NCBI RefSeq assembly: GCF_000152905.1 | Contig: NZ_AAMY01000024.1 | Location: forward strand, 1-51,115 | Source of the DNA: Nitrobacter sp. Nb-311A | GTDB taxonomy: Bacteria > Pseudomonadota > Alphaproteobacteria > Rhizobiales > Xanthobacteraceae | Direction: 5' to 3' | DNA length: 51,115 bases | Part shown: positions 42,814-51,115 of the stretch, piece after piece | Layout: every line of letters begins with the position of its first letter | Position numbering within the stretch: the first letter of the stretch is position 1 | Program-made: the position numbers and the translations under genes | The notes under the pieces: generated by a model | What the model was told of the DNA's origin: nothing | What the model saw: the letters and a program-made list of their open reading frames with translations, nothing else | Databases searched by the model: none

Positions 42814-44603
42814 CCGATCATGGGCTTGACCTTGCCGTCATCGGCAACTGCCGCACGGCGGCGCTTGTCGATCCGACCGCGCGGCTCGTGTGGTGGTGCT
42901 TCCCGCGCTTCGACTCGGACCCGGTATTCTCGCGCCTGCTCGCCGGCAACGAAGAAAAGGGTTTCAGTGATGTCGTGCTGGATGGCATGGCCGACTTTCA
43001 GTCCGACTATGTTCGCAACACCGCGATCGTCTCTACGATTCTGACCGACATGCACGGCAATATCGTGCGCATCACCGACTTCGCGCCGCGTTTCCGGCAA
43101 TATGGCCGCATATTCCGGCCGCCGCAGTTGTTTCGCATCATCGAGCCTGTCGCGGGTCTGCCCCGGATCACGATCCGCATCCGGCCGACGCACGCCTATG
43201 GCAAGCCGCTGGCTCGGCACTCGATGGGCAGCAACCACATTCGCTACTTCGAGGAAGACGGAACCGCGATCCGGGTTACCACCGATGCGCCCCTGGCGCT
43301 GATCGAAAATGAAACGCCGTTCGTTCTGACGCGGCCGATATATCTCGTGTTCGGCAACGACGAGGCGTTTCCCGGTGATCTGGCATCGACCGCCCAGCGT
43401 TTTGCCGACGAAACCAAAACCTACTGGCTGGGCTGGGTGCGTCGTCTTTACATCTCCTATGAATGGCAGGAAGCCATCATCCGCGCTGCCATCACGCTCA
43501 AGCTATCCAACTTCGAGGAAACCGGCGGCATCATCGCCGCGCACACCACCTCGATTCCCGAGGCGCCCGGTTCGGGCCGCACCTGGGATTATCGTTATTG
43601 CTGGCTGCGCGATGCCTATTTCGTCGTCAAGGCGCTCAATCGCGTCGGCGCCACGCGGACGATGGAAGACTTCATCGGCTTCACGCTCTCGCTCGTATCC
43701 AATGCCGAGGAGGATCTCAAGCCGGTCTACAGCGTGGTCCCGAACCTGCCGCTGAACGAGTGGATCGCCGCCGACCTTCAAGGCTATCATGGCGACGGAC
43801 CGGTGCGTGTCGGCAATGCCGCGGTCGACCAGAAGCAGCACGACACTTATGGAAGCGCCATCCTCGCCGCGCTGCCCATGTTCTTCGACCGGCGATTGCC
43901 GCGACCAGGGGACGAAAGCCTGTTCAAGCTGCTTGAGTCGCTAGGCGACAAGGCGGCCCGGGTCGCAATGACCAGCGATGCCGGCATCTGGGAGTATCGT
44001 GGCCGTCAGCGCATCCATACCCATTCCGCAGCGATGTGCTGGGCCGGGATCAACCGGCTCGCGGCCATCGCGGAACGGCTCGGCCTGTCGGACCGCGCGG
44101 CGCACTGGAACGCCATCGCCGATCCCCTGCATGCCGAACTGATCGAGCGCGCCTGGAATCCGAAGCGCGAGGCATTCACCGCGGCATTCGGATCCGATGA
44201 TCTCGACGCGAGCGTGCTGTTGCTACCCGAACTCGGCGTCTGCGAGGTTGACGATCCGCGATTCATCAAGACTGTCGCGGCCATGGAGCGCGAGTTGCTG
44301 CGCGAAAAGCATGTGATGCGCTATGCGGCGGAAGATGATTTCGGTCTGCCCGTGACCGCCTTCCTGATCTGCCGGTTCTGGCTGATCGATGCGTGGTGGG
44401 CGCTCGGACGGCGCGAGGAAGCGCGCGAGGCTTTTGTGGATGCATTGGCGCATCGCAATCGCTTCGGGCTGTTATCTGAGGATGTTGATCCGAAAACCGG
44501 CGCGCTGTTCGGGAATTTCCCGCAAACGTACTCGATGGCCGGATTGATCCTGACCGGGATGAAATTGTCGCGCAATTGGGAAGATCGATACTGGCGCAGC
44601 TGA
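42810..44603 (+). CDS. Glycoside hydrolase family 15 (trehalase/glucoamylase type)
   Basis: 597 residues. An N-terminal beta-sandwich (about 1-230, IGNCRTAALVDPTARLVWWCFPRFDS) is followed by the (alpha/alpha)6 barrel: SGRTWDYRYCWLRDAYFVVKAL, WEYRGRQRIHTHSAAMCWAG with the probable catalytic Glu, and the second region RFGLLSEDVDPKTGALFGNFPQTYS. No signal peptide, so it is cytosolic. Position between otsB and otsA suggests the GH15 trehalase group rather than starch glucoamylase: a trehalose-degrading enzyme made with the biosynthetic genes, allowing turnover. It overlaps otsB by 4 bases. Confidence 0.9.
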   Translation: MTDHGLDLAVIGNCRTAALVDPTARLVWWCFPRFDSDPVFSRLLAGNEEKGFSDVVLDGMADFQSDYVRNTAIVSTILTDMHGNIVRITDFAPRFRQYGRIFRPPQLFRIIEPVAGLPRITIRIRPTHAYGKPLARHSMGSNHIRYFEEDGTAIRVTTDAPLALIENETPFVLTRPIYLVFGNDEAFPGDLASTAQRFADETKTYWLGWVRRLYISYEWQEAIIRAAITLKLSNFEETGGIIAAHTTSIPEAPGSGRTWDYRYCWLRDAYFVVKALNRVGATRTMEDFIGFTLSLVSNAEEDLKPVYSVVPNLPLNEWIAADLQGYHGDGPVRVGNAAVDQKQHDTYGSAILAALPMFFDRRLPRPGDESLFKLLESLGDKAARVAMTSDAGIWEYRGRQRIHTHSAAMCWAGINRLAAIAERLGLSDRAAHWNAIADPLHAELIERAWNPKREAFTAAFGSDDLDASVLLLPELGVCEVDDPRFIKTVAAMERELLREKHVMRYAAEDDFGLPVTAFLICRFWLIDAWWALGRREEAREAFVDALAHRNRFGLLSEDVDPKTGALFGNFPQTYSMAGLILTGMKLSRNWEDRYWRS

Positions 44604-44724
44604 TCCGATGAAAAACATTTCTCGTTAAAAGTACCGTGAGAACCGTTTCATTACTTAATCACCGGGAACTTGAGTTTCGTTCTAGACTGCCTGAATTTGG
44701 CGTCAATTTGGTGGGAAGGAGGCA

Positions 44725-44749
44725 GGAACCATATTGATGAACGAACGTT
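44725..44749 (+). promoter_or_regulatory. EcfG-type general-stress promoter before otsA
   Basis: GGAAC (44725-44729), 16-base spacer, CGTT (44746-44749), exactly the EcfG consensus and 35 bases before the otsA start. otsA is a known EcfG/RpoE2-regulon member in rhizobia, which supports the call. Confidence 0.8.
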
Positions 44750-44783
44750 TATCTGACGGGTGCAAAAGCGGGAGGGGATCCTT

Positions 44784-46259
44784 GTGAGCCTCGTTGTCGT
44801 TTCGAATCGCGTGGCGCGTGCGCGGGCTAATGAGCCCTTGACAGGCGGCCTAGCGGCGGCGTTGTTACCAGTTGTTGAAAAATCAGGGGCAATTTGGGTA
44901 GGTTCCAGCGGACGAGTACGCGACGGGTCACACAAGGAACCCTTTGCTGAAGTTGAAGCCCTCGGAGCCGGAGCGCTCGCATTGCTTGATCTGCCGGCCG
45001 CGCATTACGGCGGTTACTACGAAGGCTTCGCCAACTCGGCGTTATGGCCCGCGCTGCACTCCCGGTCCGATCTCATTCGCGTGTCGCACGACGATTATCA
45101 ATCGTACCGTGAGGTCAATGCCTTCATGGCGAGGGCCTTGATGCGTTTCCGCAAGTCGGATACCGCGTTCTGGATCCAGGACTATCATTTTCTCTCGCTT
45201 GGCGCGGAATTGCGAGATCTCGGTGTCCGCAATCCCCTCGGGTTTTTTCTGCATACGCCCTGGCCTGCTCGCGCCCTCGTAGGTGCTGTGCCGCATCATC
45301 GCGAACTGATCGAGGCGATGCTGGCCTATGATCTGATCGGCTTCCAGACCGACGAAGACTGCGAAAATTTTCTCAGCTATCTTCAATCGGAGCTAGGCCT
45401 CAAGATTCAGGACGGCGTCGTGACGTCGCGTTACGGCAAGTCGAGATGCGCGGTATTCCCGATCGGAATAGATGTCGAGAAATTTGCCTTGCAGGCCGCC
45501 AAGGCGTCCTCGCATCCCGACGTATCGCGATTGCGCCGCAGCCTGAACGGAGAGCAACTGGCGATCGGCGTCGATCGCCTCGACTATTCGAAGGGCCTTG
45601 TGAACCGGATCAATGCATTCGATCGGATGCTGGTCTTGAATCCCGCGCTGAAGCGCACTGTGTCGCTGCTGCAAATTGCGACGCCATCGCGCGGCACCAT
45701 CGAAGCCTACGGCAATCTGCAGAGCGAACTTGCGAAGCTCGTGACTGACGTCAACGGCCGTCACGGTGAAACGGACTGGATGCCGATTCGCTATCTCAAC
45801 CGCGGATATAGTCAGACCGTGCTGGCCGGCCTCTATCGCACGGCGCGTGTGGGCGTGGTGACGCCGCTGCATGACGGAATGAATCTCGTCGCAAAGGAAT
45901 ATGTGGCTGCGCAGAACCCCGCCGATCCGGGCGTATTGGTGTTGTCCAAATTCGCAGGCGCGGCGAACGAGTTGCAGACAGCGCTCCTCGTCAACCCTCA
46001 CGAAATCGACGGGATGGCCCGCGCCATCGCCGCCGCATTCGCAATGCCGCTGACGGAGCGCAGGACGCGCTGGGAAGCTATGATGCGGAAGTTGCGTACC
46101 GGCACGATCCAGCAATGGTTTGCGGACTTTTCCGAAGCGCTGGAGGAGGCGCGCGCGTTTAACGAAAACACGGCAAACAACCGTCCCGCTGCTGCGGCAA
46201 CGTCGAAATCATGGCCGCTGCATGTAGTGGGTTCGCGTAGCGGCGCTGGCGTTCATTAG
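44784..46259 (+). CDS. otsA: Trehalose-6-phosphate synthase
   Basis: 491 residues from GTG 44784, preceded by GGGAGGGG; GTG 44760 is less likely. GT20 enzyme joining UDP-glucose and glucose-6-phosphate. Signatures: VVVSNRVARARANEPLTGGL at the N-terminus with GGLAAAL glucose-6-phosphate loop, WIQDYHFLSLGAELR, GFFLHTPWPA, VDRLDYSKGLVNR (UDP-glucose Arg/Lys site), and HDGMNLVAKEYVA. All key residues are present. It has its own EcfG-type promoter and ends before tRNA-Ser. Confidence 0.95.
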   Translation: MSLVVVSNRVARARANEPLTGGLAAALLPVVEKSGAIWVGSSGRVRDGSHKEPFAEVEALGAGALALLDLPAAHYGGYYEGFANSALWPALHSRSDLIRVSHDDYQSYREVNAFMARALMRFRKSDTAFWIQDYHFLSLGAELRDLGVRNPLGFFLHTPWPARALVGAVPHHRELIEAMLAYDLIGFQTDEDCENFLSYLQSELGLKIQDGVVTSRYGKSRCAVFPIGIDVEKFALQAAKASSHPDVSRLRRSLNGEQLAIGVDRLDYSKGLVNRINAFDRMLVLNPALKRTVSLLQIATPSRGTIEAYGNLQSELAKLVTDVNGRHGETDWMPIRYLNRGYSQTVLAGLYRTARVGVVTPLHDGMNLVAKEYVAAQNPADPGVLVLSKFAGAANELQTALLVNPHEIDGMARAIAAAFAMPLTERRTRWEAMMRKLRTGTIQQWFADFSEALEEARAFNENTANNRPAAAATSKSWPLHVVGSRSGAGVH

Positions 46260-46462
46260 CTGTTTGATCCTGCCGTTTGCAGGGAACCCTCTTTAGTGAT
46301 CTGTTCTTCGGCACTTGAAACGCAATAGAAGCAGTTTCGGGTTAACCAACCGGGGGCGTGCAATGCCGCGCTCGTCCGGCGTTTCCCTCGGATCTTCGGT
46401 TACGGCGCGGGTTACAGGATCACCCACATCGGCTTGCGGCAGCGATGGGTAAAATGGCGGGA

Positions 46463-48274
46463 CTATCCCGTTTCGTTAGATAAATCCCGATGCCACGGTG
46501 CAGCTCTCTTGCAAAAATCGGCACGCCCCGTCATGAGAAGGTGTCGGGAGAGATGGCCGAGTGGCTTAAGGCGCACGCTTGGAAAGCGTGTGTGCGGGAA
46601 ACCGTACCGTGGGTTCGAATCCCACTCTCTCCGCCATTTCGGAACAGAAATGGGCACTGATATCGTTGACGTTTTAGCCGCATCCGCGCCCGTCAACGCC
46701 TTGAGCAGCTCGTGCTTCGACCCGCTGATGTGAACTTCGCGCTCCGCGACCTCGACGTGCTGCGCCAGCGCCCGCAGGTGTTCGCGGCGATAGCCTCCGC
46801 CCGCGAGTCGCATTTTTTCCCTTGCCGAAGCCGCGAGCCTGCGGATGGTCGTCGGCGAAATCGCCTTCTCTCCCGCGTTCTTTAGCATCGCCTCGATGCG
46901 CTCGGCGTCGACCTGCGCCTGGTCGTGGATGCCGCGCAGGCCGGCCATGCGCTCGGCCAAGGCCGGTTCATGCGGATCGAACACGCCGGCCTCCACGCCG
47001 TCGTAAAGCCGCTTCAGGCGAATCTTGGTGTCCTCGATCCGCATCCGCTGTTCAGCGAGCTGCTCACGGCGGCGCGCGCCGCGCTCCTCCCTGCGATCGA
47101 GAACGCTGGCCAGAACCTCCTCCAGCCGGTCGGGCCACAACAGCCGCTCCTCGATATGGCGGGCGACGATCCGGTCGAGCTTGTCCATTCGGATCGCGCG
47201 GCCGGAGCAGCCGGTCTCTCCCTGCCGGGCTTTGATCGAGCAGGCATAGTAGCGGTATTGCCCGCTCTTGCCGGTGCGCAGCGTCATCGCGCCCCCGCAC
47301 TTGGCGCAGTAGCAAATGCCGGTCAGCAGCGTCGGGCCGCTGGTGACACGCGCCGGCGTGACCTTCTGGTTGCGATGGCGTAGCAGCGCCTGCACCTTGT
47401 CGAAGGTGTCGCGGTCGATCAGCGGCGGAACCTCGACCGTGACGACCTCGGAGGCCGGCTTCAGCTCCTTCGCCTTGGAGCGCTTGTTGAACTCGTGCTC
47501 ACCGATATAGGTCCGCCGCGTGAGGATGCGGTAGAGCTGGCCGATGCCCCAACGGCCACCGTGGCGCGTATAGATGTGGCGCTTGTTGAGGTAGTTGACG
47601 ATCGCCTTCACGCCCATCGGGCCGGAATCGCCTTCGCCCTGGATTGCCAGCCGATAGATCATGCGGATCGTCTCCGCGTGCAGCGGATCGATCTCCAGCT
47701 TCTTCTTGACCTTCGCGCCGCGCTGCTCGGCCGCGACGACGCGATAGCCGATCGGCGGCTGCGCGCCGTTCCAGAAGCCCTGCCGCGCATTCTCCTTCAG
47801 GGCGCGCAGGACATGCTTGGCGTTCTCCTTCGACTGGTATTCGTCGAACAGCGCCATGATCTGGCGCATCATGACGTGCATGGGATCGTCGCCCATCTCC
47901 TGGGTGATCGACACAAGGCGCACGCCGTTCTTCGCCAGACGGCGCACATAGAACTCCAGCTCGAAGTGGTCGCGGAAGAACCGCGAGAAGCTATGCACCA
48001 CGACGACATCGAACGGCGCGGGCTTCGACGTGCCGGCCTCGATCATCCGCTGGAATTCCGGCCTACGGTCGTTGGTGGCCGACGCGCCGGCCTCCACGAA
48101 CACGTCGACGAGCTGATAGCCGCGCGAGGCGCAGTAGGTTTCGCCCTGCTTGCGCTGGTCGGGGATCGACACGTCATGCTCGGCCTGCCGCGCCGTCGAG
48201 ACGCGCAGGTAAAGCGCGGCGCGCAGCGCCACCGTGCCGGACTGATGGTCGTTGGGGGAATGATGGACGTTCAT
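46463..48274 (-). CDS. Large serine recombinase; 3' end runs antisense through tRNA-Ser
   Basis: 603 residues, the likely integrase of the island. Resolvase domain (about 18-170) with the nucleophile Ser26 in LYLRVSTARQ and FSRFFRDHFELEFYV; recombinase domain (about 195-300, PPIGYRVV...NYLNKRHIYT); zinc ribbon CAKCGGAM ... YYACSIKARQGETGCSG; coiled coil (385-450). Residues from about 547 (WDSNPRYGFPHTRFPSVRLK) translate the complement of tRNA-Ser, and the last ~28 are host flank. So attachment occurred at the tRNA and the gene's stop is borrowed from the host. ATG is 1 base after the upstream regulator's stop, with GGGAGG inside that gene. Confidence 0.92.
   Translation of the reverse strand: MNVHHSPNDHQSGTVALRAALYLRVSTARQAEHDVSIPDQRKQGETYCASRGYQLVDVFVEAGASATNDRRPEFQRMIEAGTSKPAPFDVVVVHSFSRFFRDHFELEFYVRRLAKNGVRLVSITQEMGDDPMHVMMRQIMALFDEYQSKENAKHVLRALKENARQGFWNGAQPPIGYRVVAAEQRGAKVKKKLEIDPLHAETIRMIYRLAIQGEGDSGPMGVKAIVNYLNKRHIYTRHGGRWGIGQLYRILTRRTYIGEHEFNKRSKAKELKPASEVVTVEVPPLIDRDTFDKVQALLRHRNQKVTPARVTSGPTLLTGICYCAKCGGAMTLRTGKSGQYRYYACSIKARQGETGCSGRAIRMDKLDRIVARHIEERLLWPDRLEEVLASVLDRREERGARRREQLAEQRMRIEDTKIRLKRLYDGVEAGVFDPHEPALAERMAGLRGIHDQAQVDAERIEAMLKNAGEKAISPTTIRRLAASAREKMRLAGGGYRREHLRALAQHVEVAEREVHISGSKHELLKALTGADAAKTSTISVPISVPKWRREWDSNPRYGFPHTRFPSVRLKPLGHLSRHLLMTGRADFCKRAAPWHRDLSNETG
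46547..46636 (+). tRNA. serT-like: tRNA-Ser(GGA)
   Basis: 90 nt including encoded CCA. Acceptor arms GGAGAGA / TCTCTCC pair; D-loop GAGTGGCTTAAGG; anticodon stem CACGC / GCGTG with loop TTGGAAA (GGA anticodon); long variable arm; T-arm GTGGGTTCGAATCCCAC. Everything is intact, so the tRNA remains functional after island insertion beside it. Confidence 0.97.
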
Positions 48275-48275
48275 G

Positions 48276-48626
48276 TCAGCCTCCCGCTGCTCTTGTCGAT
48301 TGCGGCCGCCTGGTCAGCGGCAGTTCCAGCACCAAGCGGTCATAGAGAATCTTCGGCGCCACCTTGCGCCCGTCCTTCTCGATACGGACGATGCCAAGGC
48401 CAACCAGCTTCTTGAGAACCCGCGACAGATTCGGCATGGCCTTGCCGGTCATCTCGGCAAGCTCCTCAAGGGATTGCGGCTTGCGCTCGGCGATGACGTG
48501 CAGCAGCTCCCGATTGCCGGTTGTCAGGATGCCCGCGAAGGATTCGGTGGAGTCGAACCATACCTTCGCCTCGCCCACGGCGGGTTTTTCCTCGCCACGC
48601 GCGATCCGCAGGGTGCGGGCCTTCAT
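48276..48626 (-). CDS. HVO_A0114/TumA-like winged-helix regulator
   Basis: 116 residues. The sequence KVWFDSTESFAGILTTGNREL, then SLEELAEMTGKAMPNLSRVLKKLVGLGIVRIE and LPL near the C-terminus matches the HVO_A0114 family of small MarR/ArsR-like DNA-binding proteins, some of which are antitoxins (TumA) to DUF6516 toxins. No toxin precedes it: only 19 bases separate the start from the IS21 end at 48646, so any upstream partner has been separated by the insertion. The stop is 1 base before the recombinase ATG, implying coupled expression and possible control of excision. Confidence 0.72.
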   Translation of the reverse strand: MKARTLRIARGEEKPAVGEAKVWFDSTESFAGILTTGNRELLHVIAERKPQSLEELAEMTGKAMPNLSRVLKKLVGLGIVRIEKDGRKVAPKILYDRLVLELPLTRRPQSTRAAGG

Positions 48627-48758
48627 TTCTTCATAGTCGGCAATGTGTCATTCGGCATGCAAAATTGACCCCGTAAGCCGGGGGATCGGCGTCCAAAATT
48701 GACCCCCTACAGGTTGGCTGTTGCGCTGCCTGCTTTGTCATGAAGCAGGTGGTCGGGG

Positions 48759-50258
48759 ATGCTGATCGTGGAGACGATTGCGCGGATACGGCGCGAACAC
48801 TTCATCAAGGGCAAGACGATCAAGGAGATCGCCCGTGACCTGAAGGTGTCGCGGAACACGGTCCGGAAGGTGCTGAGGTCGGGCAAGACCTTGTTCGAGT
48901 ATGAGCGTTCGATCCAGCCGCGCCCCAAACTCGGGCGTTGGGCGGCGGAGCTTGATGAACTGCTGGCGGCGAACGCGGCCAAATCGGCTCGCGAACAGCT
49001 GACGCTGATCCGGATCTTCGAAGAGTTGCGCGGACGCGGCTATGACGGCGGCTACGATGCCGTACGGCGTTACGCCAGGCGTTGGAGCAAGGAGCGCGGG
49101 CAATCGACCGCGGCGGCCTATGTTCCGTTGAGCTTTGCGGCGGGCGAAGCCTACCAGTTCGACTGGAGCCATGAGATCGTTCTCCTCAACGGCGTGACGG
49201 CGATCGTGAAGGTCGCTCATGTCCGGCTGTGCCACAGCCGCATGCTGTTCGTGCGGGCCTATCCGCGGGAGACGCAGGAGATGGTATTCGACGCCCACGA
49301 CCGGGCGTTCGCACTGTTCAAGGGTACCTGCAGCCGCGGCATCTACGACAACATGAAGACGGCGGTAGAGACGATCTTCGTCGGCAAGGATCGCCGCTAC
49401 AATCGCCGCTTCCTGCAGATGTGCAGCCACTATCTGATCGATCCGGTCGCCTGCACGCCGGCGTCGGGCTGGGAGAAGGGTCAGGTCGAGAACCAGGTCG
49501 GGCTGGTCCGGGAACGGTTCTTCACGCCACGGCTGCGGTTCAAAACCCTGGACGAGTTGAACGCGTGGCTTCTGGATAAGTGCATCGCCTACGCCAAGGC
49601 GCACCGACATCCAGAACTGGCCGAACAGACGGTCTGGGAGGTGTTCGAAGCCGAGCGGCCCAAGCTCGTTCCCTATGCTGGCCGGTTCGACGGATTCCAC
49701 GCGGTGCCGGCATCGGTCTCGAAGACCTGCCTGGTGCGCTTCGACAACAACAAATACTCGGTCGCTGCCAGCGCCGTCGGGCGCCCGGTCGAAGTTCAAG
49801 CCTATGCCGATCGCATCGTGATCCGTCAGGACGGGCGCATCGTTGCGGAGCATCCGCGATCGTTCGGACGCGGCGAGACGACCTACAATCCCTGGCACTA
49901 CGTGCCGGTGCTCGCGCGCAAACCCGGGGCCTTACGTAACGGCGCACCCTTCAAGGACTGGGTGTTGCCGGCCGCGATCGAACGGATCCGGCGCAGGCTC
50001 GCCAGCACCGACGACGGCAATCGACAGATGGTCGACATCCTCAATGCGGTGCTGACGGACGGTTTGTCGGCGGTCGAAGCCGCCTGCGCCGAGGCGATCG
50101 CTCATGGCGTTCATTCCGCTGACGTCGTTCTCAACATCCTGGCTCGCCAACGCGAACCCGCTGCACCGGCCAACATTATGACGCCGGCGGCACTGACGCT
50201 CCGCCATGCGCCGATCGCCGATTGCGCCCGTTACGACAACCTCCGGAGGACCATCTGA
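48759..50258 (+). CDS. istA: IS21 transposase IstA
   Basis: 499 residues, full length. N-terminal HTH ([20 protein letters not shown]), catalytic Asp135 (QFDWSHE), Asp197 (IYDNMKT) and Glu244 (KGQVENQ), then the C-terminal beta-barrel with [21 protein letters not shown] and [17 protein letters not shown]. The TGA overlaps the istB ATG (TGATG) with CTCCGGAGGA as ribosome site, the usual IS21 coupling. All catalytic residues are present, so the element is probably active. Confidence 0.96.
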   Translation: MLIVETIARIRREHFIKGKTIKEIARDLKVSRNTVRKVLRSGKTLFEYERSIQPRPKLGRWAAELDELLAANAAKSAREQLTLIRIFEELRGRGYDGGYDAVRRYARRWSKERGQSTAAAYVPLSFAAGEAYQFDWSHEIVLLNGVTAIVKVAHVRLCHSRMLFVRAYPRETQEMVFDAHDRAFALFKGTCSRGIYDNMKTAVETIFVGKDRRYNRRFLQMCSHYLIDPVACTPASGWEKGQVENQVGLVRERFFTPRLRFKTLDELNAWLLDKCIAYAKAHRHPELAEQTVWEVFEAERPKLVPYAGRFDGFHAVPASVSKTCLVRFDNNKYSVAASAVGRPVEVQAYADRIVIRQDGRIVAEHPRSFGRGETTYNPWHYVPVLARKPGALRNGAPFKDWVLPAAIERIRRRLASTDDGNRQMVDILNAVLTDGLSAVEAACAEAIAHGVHSADVVLNILARQREPAAPANIMTPAALTLRHAPIADCARYDNLRRTI

Positions 50259-51115
50259 TGGAACGAACCCAAATCTTCGACCTCATGGGTGAGCTCAAAC
50301 TCTACGGAATGAGGGCTGCCTTCGACGAGATCATGGCGACGGCCGTCAAGCGCCAGCACGAACCTCAGCACATCGTCGGCGACCTGCTCAGCGCCGAGAT
50401 CAACGAGAAGCAGGCGCGGTCGATCAAGTACCAGCTCACCATCGCCAAGCTGCCATTGGCCAAGGATCTCGATGACTTCCAGTTCGAAGGCACGCCGATC
50501 AATCAGACGCTCGTCAATGATCTCGCCGGCGGCGGCTTCATCGCCCAGCAGCGCAACGTCGTGCTCGTCGGCGGCACCGGCACAGGCAAAACCCACCTGG
50601 CCATCGCAATCGCCAGAAGCTGCATCCGATCCGGCGCCCGCGGTCGCTTCTACAACGTGGTCGACCTCGTCAATCGCCTCGAGATCGAGACCCGTAACGG
50701 ACGTCAGGGCCGGCTTGCCGAACATCTGACCCGGATGGACTTCATCGTGCTCGACGAACTCGGATATCTGCCCTTTGCCCAATCCGGCGGCCAGTTGCTG
50801 TTCCATCTCGTCAGCCGGCTCTACGAGCGTGCTTCCGTCATCGTCACCACCAATCTCGCCTTCGGCGAATGGCCCAGCGTGTTCGGCGACGCCAAGATGA
50901 CCACCGCGCTGCTCGACCGGTTGACCCACCACTGCGACATCGTCGAAACCGGTAACGACAGCTGGCGCTTCAAAAGCCGCGACGACGATCACGCCACCCG
51001 CGCTCGTCTCGTCTCCGCAATCCCGGCCAGCTCCGACGAGTCGAGCGCTACCCTCAAACCACGCCGCGCGAAGGGGTCAAAATTGAACGCCGATACGGGG
51101 TCAAATTTGCGAGCC
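50258..51115 (+). CDS. istB: IS21 helper ATPase IstB, frame open at window end
   Basis: AAA+ ATPase that activates IstA and selects the target. At least 286 residues are visible without a stop. An N-terminal helical domain (about 1-95) leads to Walker [10 protein letters not shown] (about 108-116), Walker B in [12 protein letters not shown] (about 165-176), a sensor segment [12 protein letters not shown], and the arginine-finger-type LLDRLTHH. Typical IstB is about 250 residues; here the frame continues through the terminal repeats ([13 protein letters not shown]-like region encoded by GGGGTCAAA repeats) and off the window, so the C-terminus is extended or ends just outside. Confidence 0.93.
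   Translation, partial: MERTQIFDLMGELKLYGMRAAFDEIMATAVKRQHEPQHIVGDLLSAEINEKQARSIKYQLTIAKLPLAKDLDDFQFEGTPINQTLVNDLAGGGFIAQQRNVVLVGGTGTGKTHLAIAIARSCIRSGARGRFYNVVDLVNRLEIETRNGRQGRLAEHLTRMDFIVLDELGYLPFAQSGGQLLFHLVSRLYERASVIVTTNLAFGEWPSVFGDAKMTTALLDRLTHHCDIVETGNDSWRFKSRDDDHATRARLVSAIPASSDESSATLKPRRAKGSKLNADTGSNLRA

Larger units (their letters stand above)
48646..51115 (+). mobile_element. IS21-family element, right copy, nearly complete
   Basis: Left terminus TGTCATTCGG at 48646, followed by AAAATTGACCCC repeats at 48660-48671 and 48695-48706. At the right, complementary GGGGTCAAAATT (51073-51084) and GGGGTCAAATTTGC (51097-51110) lie before the window end; by symmetry the terminus should be about a dozen bases further. 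It carries istA and istB in plus orientation. The first 896 bases are identical, as far as compared, to the inverted copy at 1-896. Confidence 0.94.

Noticed and set aside
44660-44680. GGGAAC...CGTT as an EcfG promoter further upstream of otsA
   Set aside because: The spacer is only 8 bases.
46260-46290. CCTGC-N5-GCAGG hairpin after otsA as a terminator
   Set aside because: Short stem and no T run follows.
48738-49898. 386-codon minus-strand frame
   Set aside because: Antisense to istA; no domain recognisable.
1-51115. CRISPR array
   Set aside because: No regularly spaced direct repeats were seen; the repeats found are dispersed palindromes.

Overview
The window looks like the chromosome of an alphaproteobacterium of the Bradyrhizobium/Nitrobacter/Rhodopseudomonas group. 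Supports: high-GC coding, PmtA- and Psd-type phospholipid genes, general-stress EcfG promoter motifs in front of trehalose genes, catalytically altered caspase-like proteins, and dispersed 'GAGCATGATC...GATCATGCTC' repeats that I associate with that family (from memory, not a search).

Layout. Two copies of one IS21-family element lie at the two ends in inverted orientation: the left one truncated by the window (1-896), the right one complete except for its last bases (48646 to end). The first ~10.5 kb is accessory and decaying: a ParB-like partition gene beheaded by the IS21, a small unknown gene, a DUF4365 gene broken by a one-base frameshift, a complete IS3-family element with a GAT target duplication, a hipBA toxin-antitoxin pair, a truncated DUF1398 gene, a MarR regulator beside a perfect 17+17 bp palindrome, and an arsenic operon (arsR, broken low-molecular-weight arsC, intact arsC, acr3, broken arsH).

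From ~10.7 to 46.3 kb the content looks like stable chromosome. A lipid cluster comes first (glycosyltransferase, PmtA-like methyltransferase, Mpo1-like membrane protein, membrane-anchored class III aminotransferase, phosphatidylserine decarboxylase). Then come an amino-acid permease, an acyltransferase, and a 577-residue protein with a DCDTTA motif. A caspase-like protein lacking both catalytic residues is followed by an RND-type adaptor and a Cache-HAMP-GAF adenylate cyclase. After small genes (an XRE regulator, a DUF900 lipoprotein hydrolase, a PPOX flavoprotein, AsmA, a Crp/Fnr regulator) there is an envelope block on the minus strand: OmpA-like protein, a second pseudocaspase with TPRs, adaptor, RND pump. 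A trehalose block follows: MFS transporter, otsB, GH15 and otsA, with EcfG-type promoter motifs before both transcription units.

The right end is a genomic-island boundary. A large serine recombinase reads antisense through tRNA-Ser(GGA), so its C-terminus is encoded by tRNA and host sequence. It is translationally coupled to a small winged-helix regulator just inside the IS21 copy. The most unusual signals are the twice-repeated pairing of a dead caspase with an RND adaptor, the lipid-headgroup cluster, the recombinase/tRNA overlap with its coupled regulator, and the inverted IS21 pair bracketing 47.7 kb.
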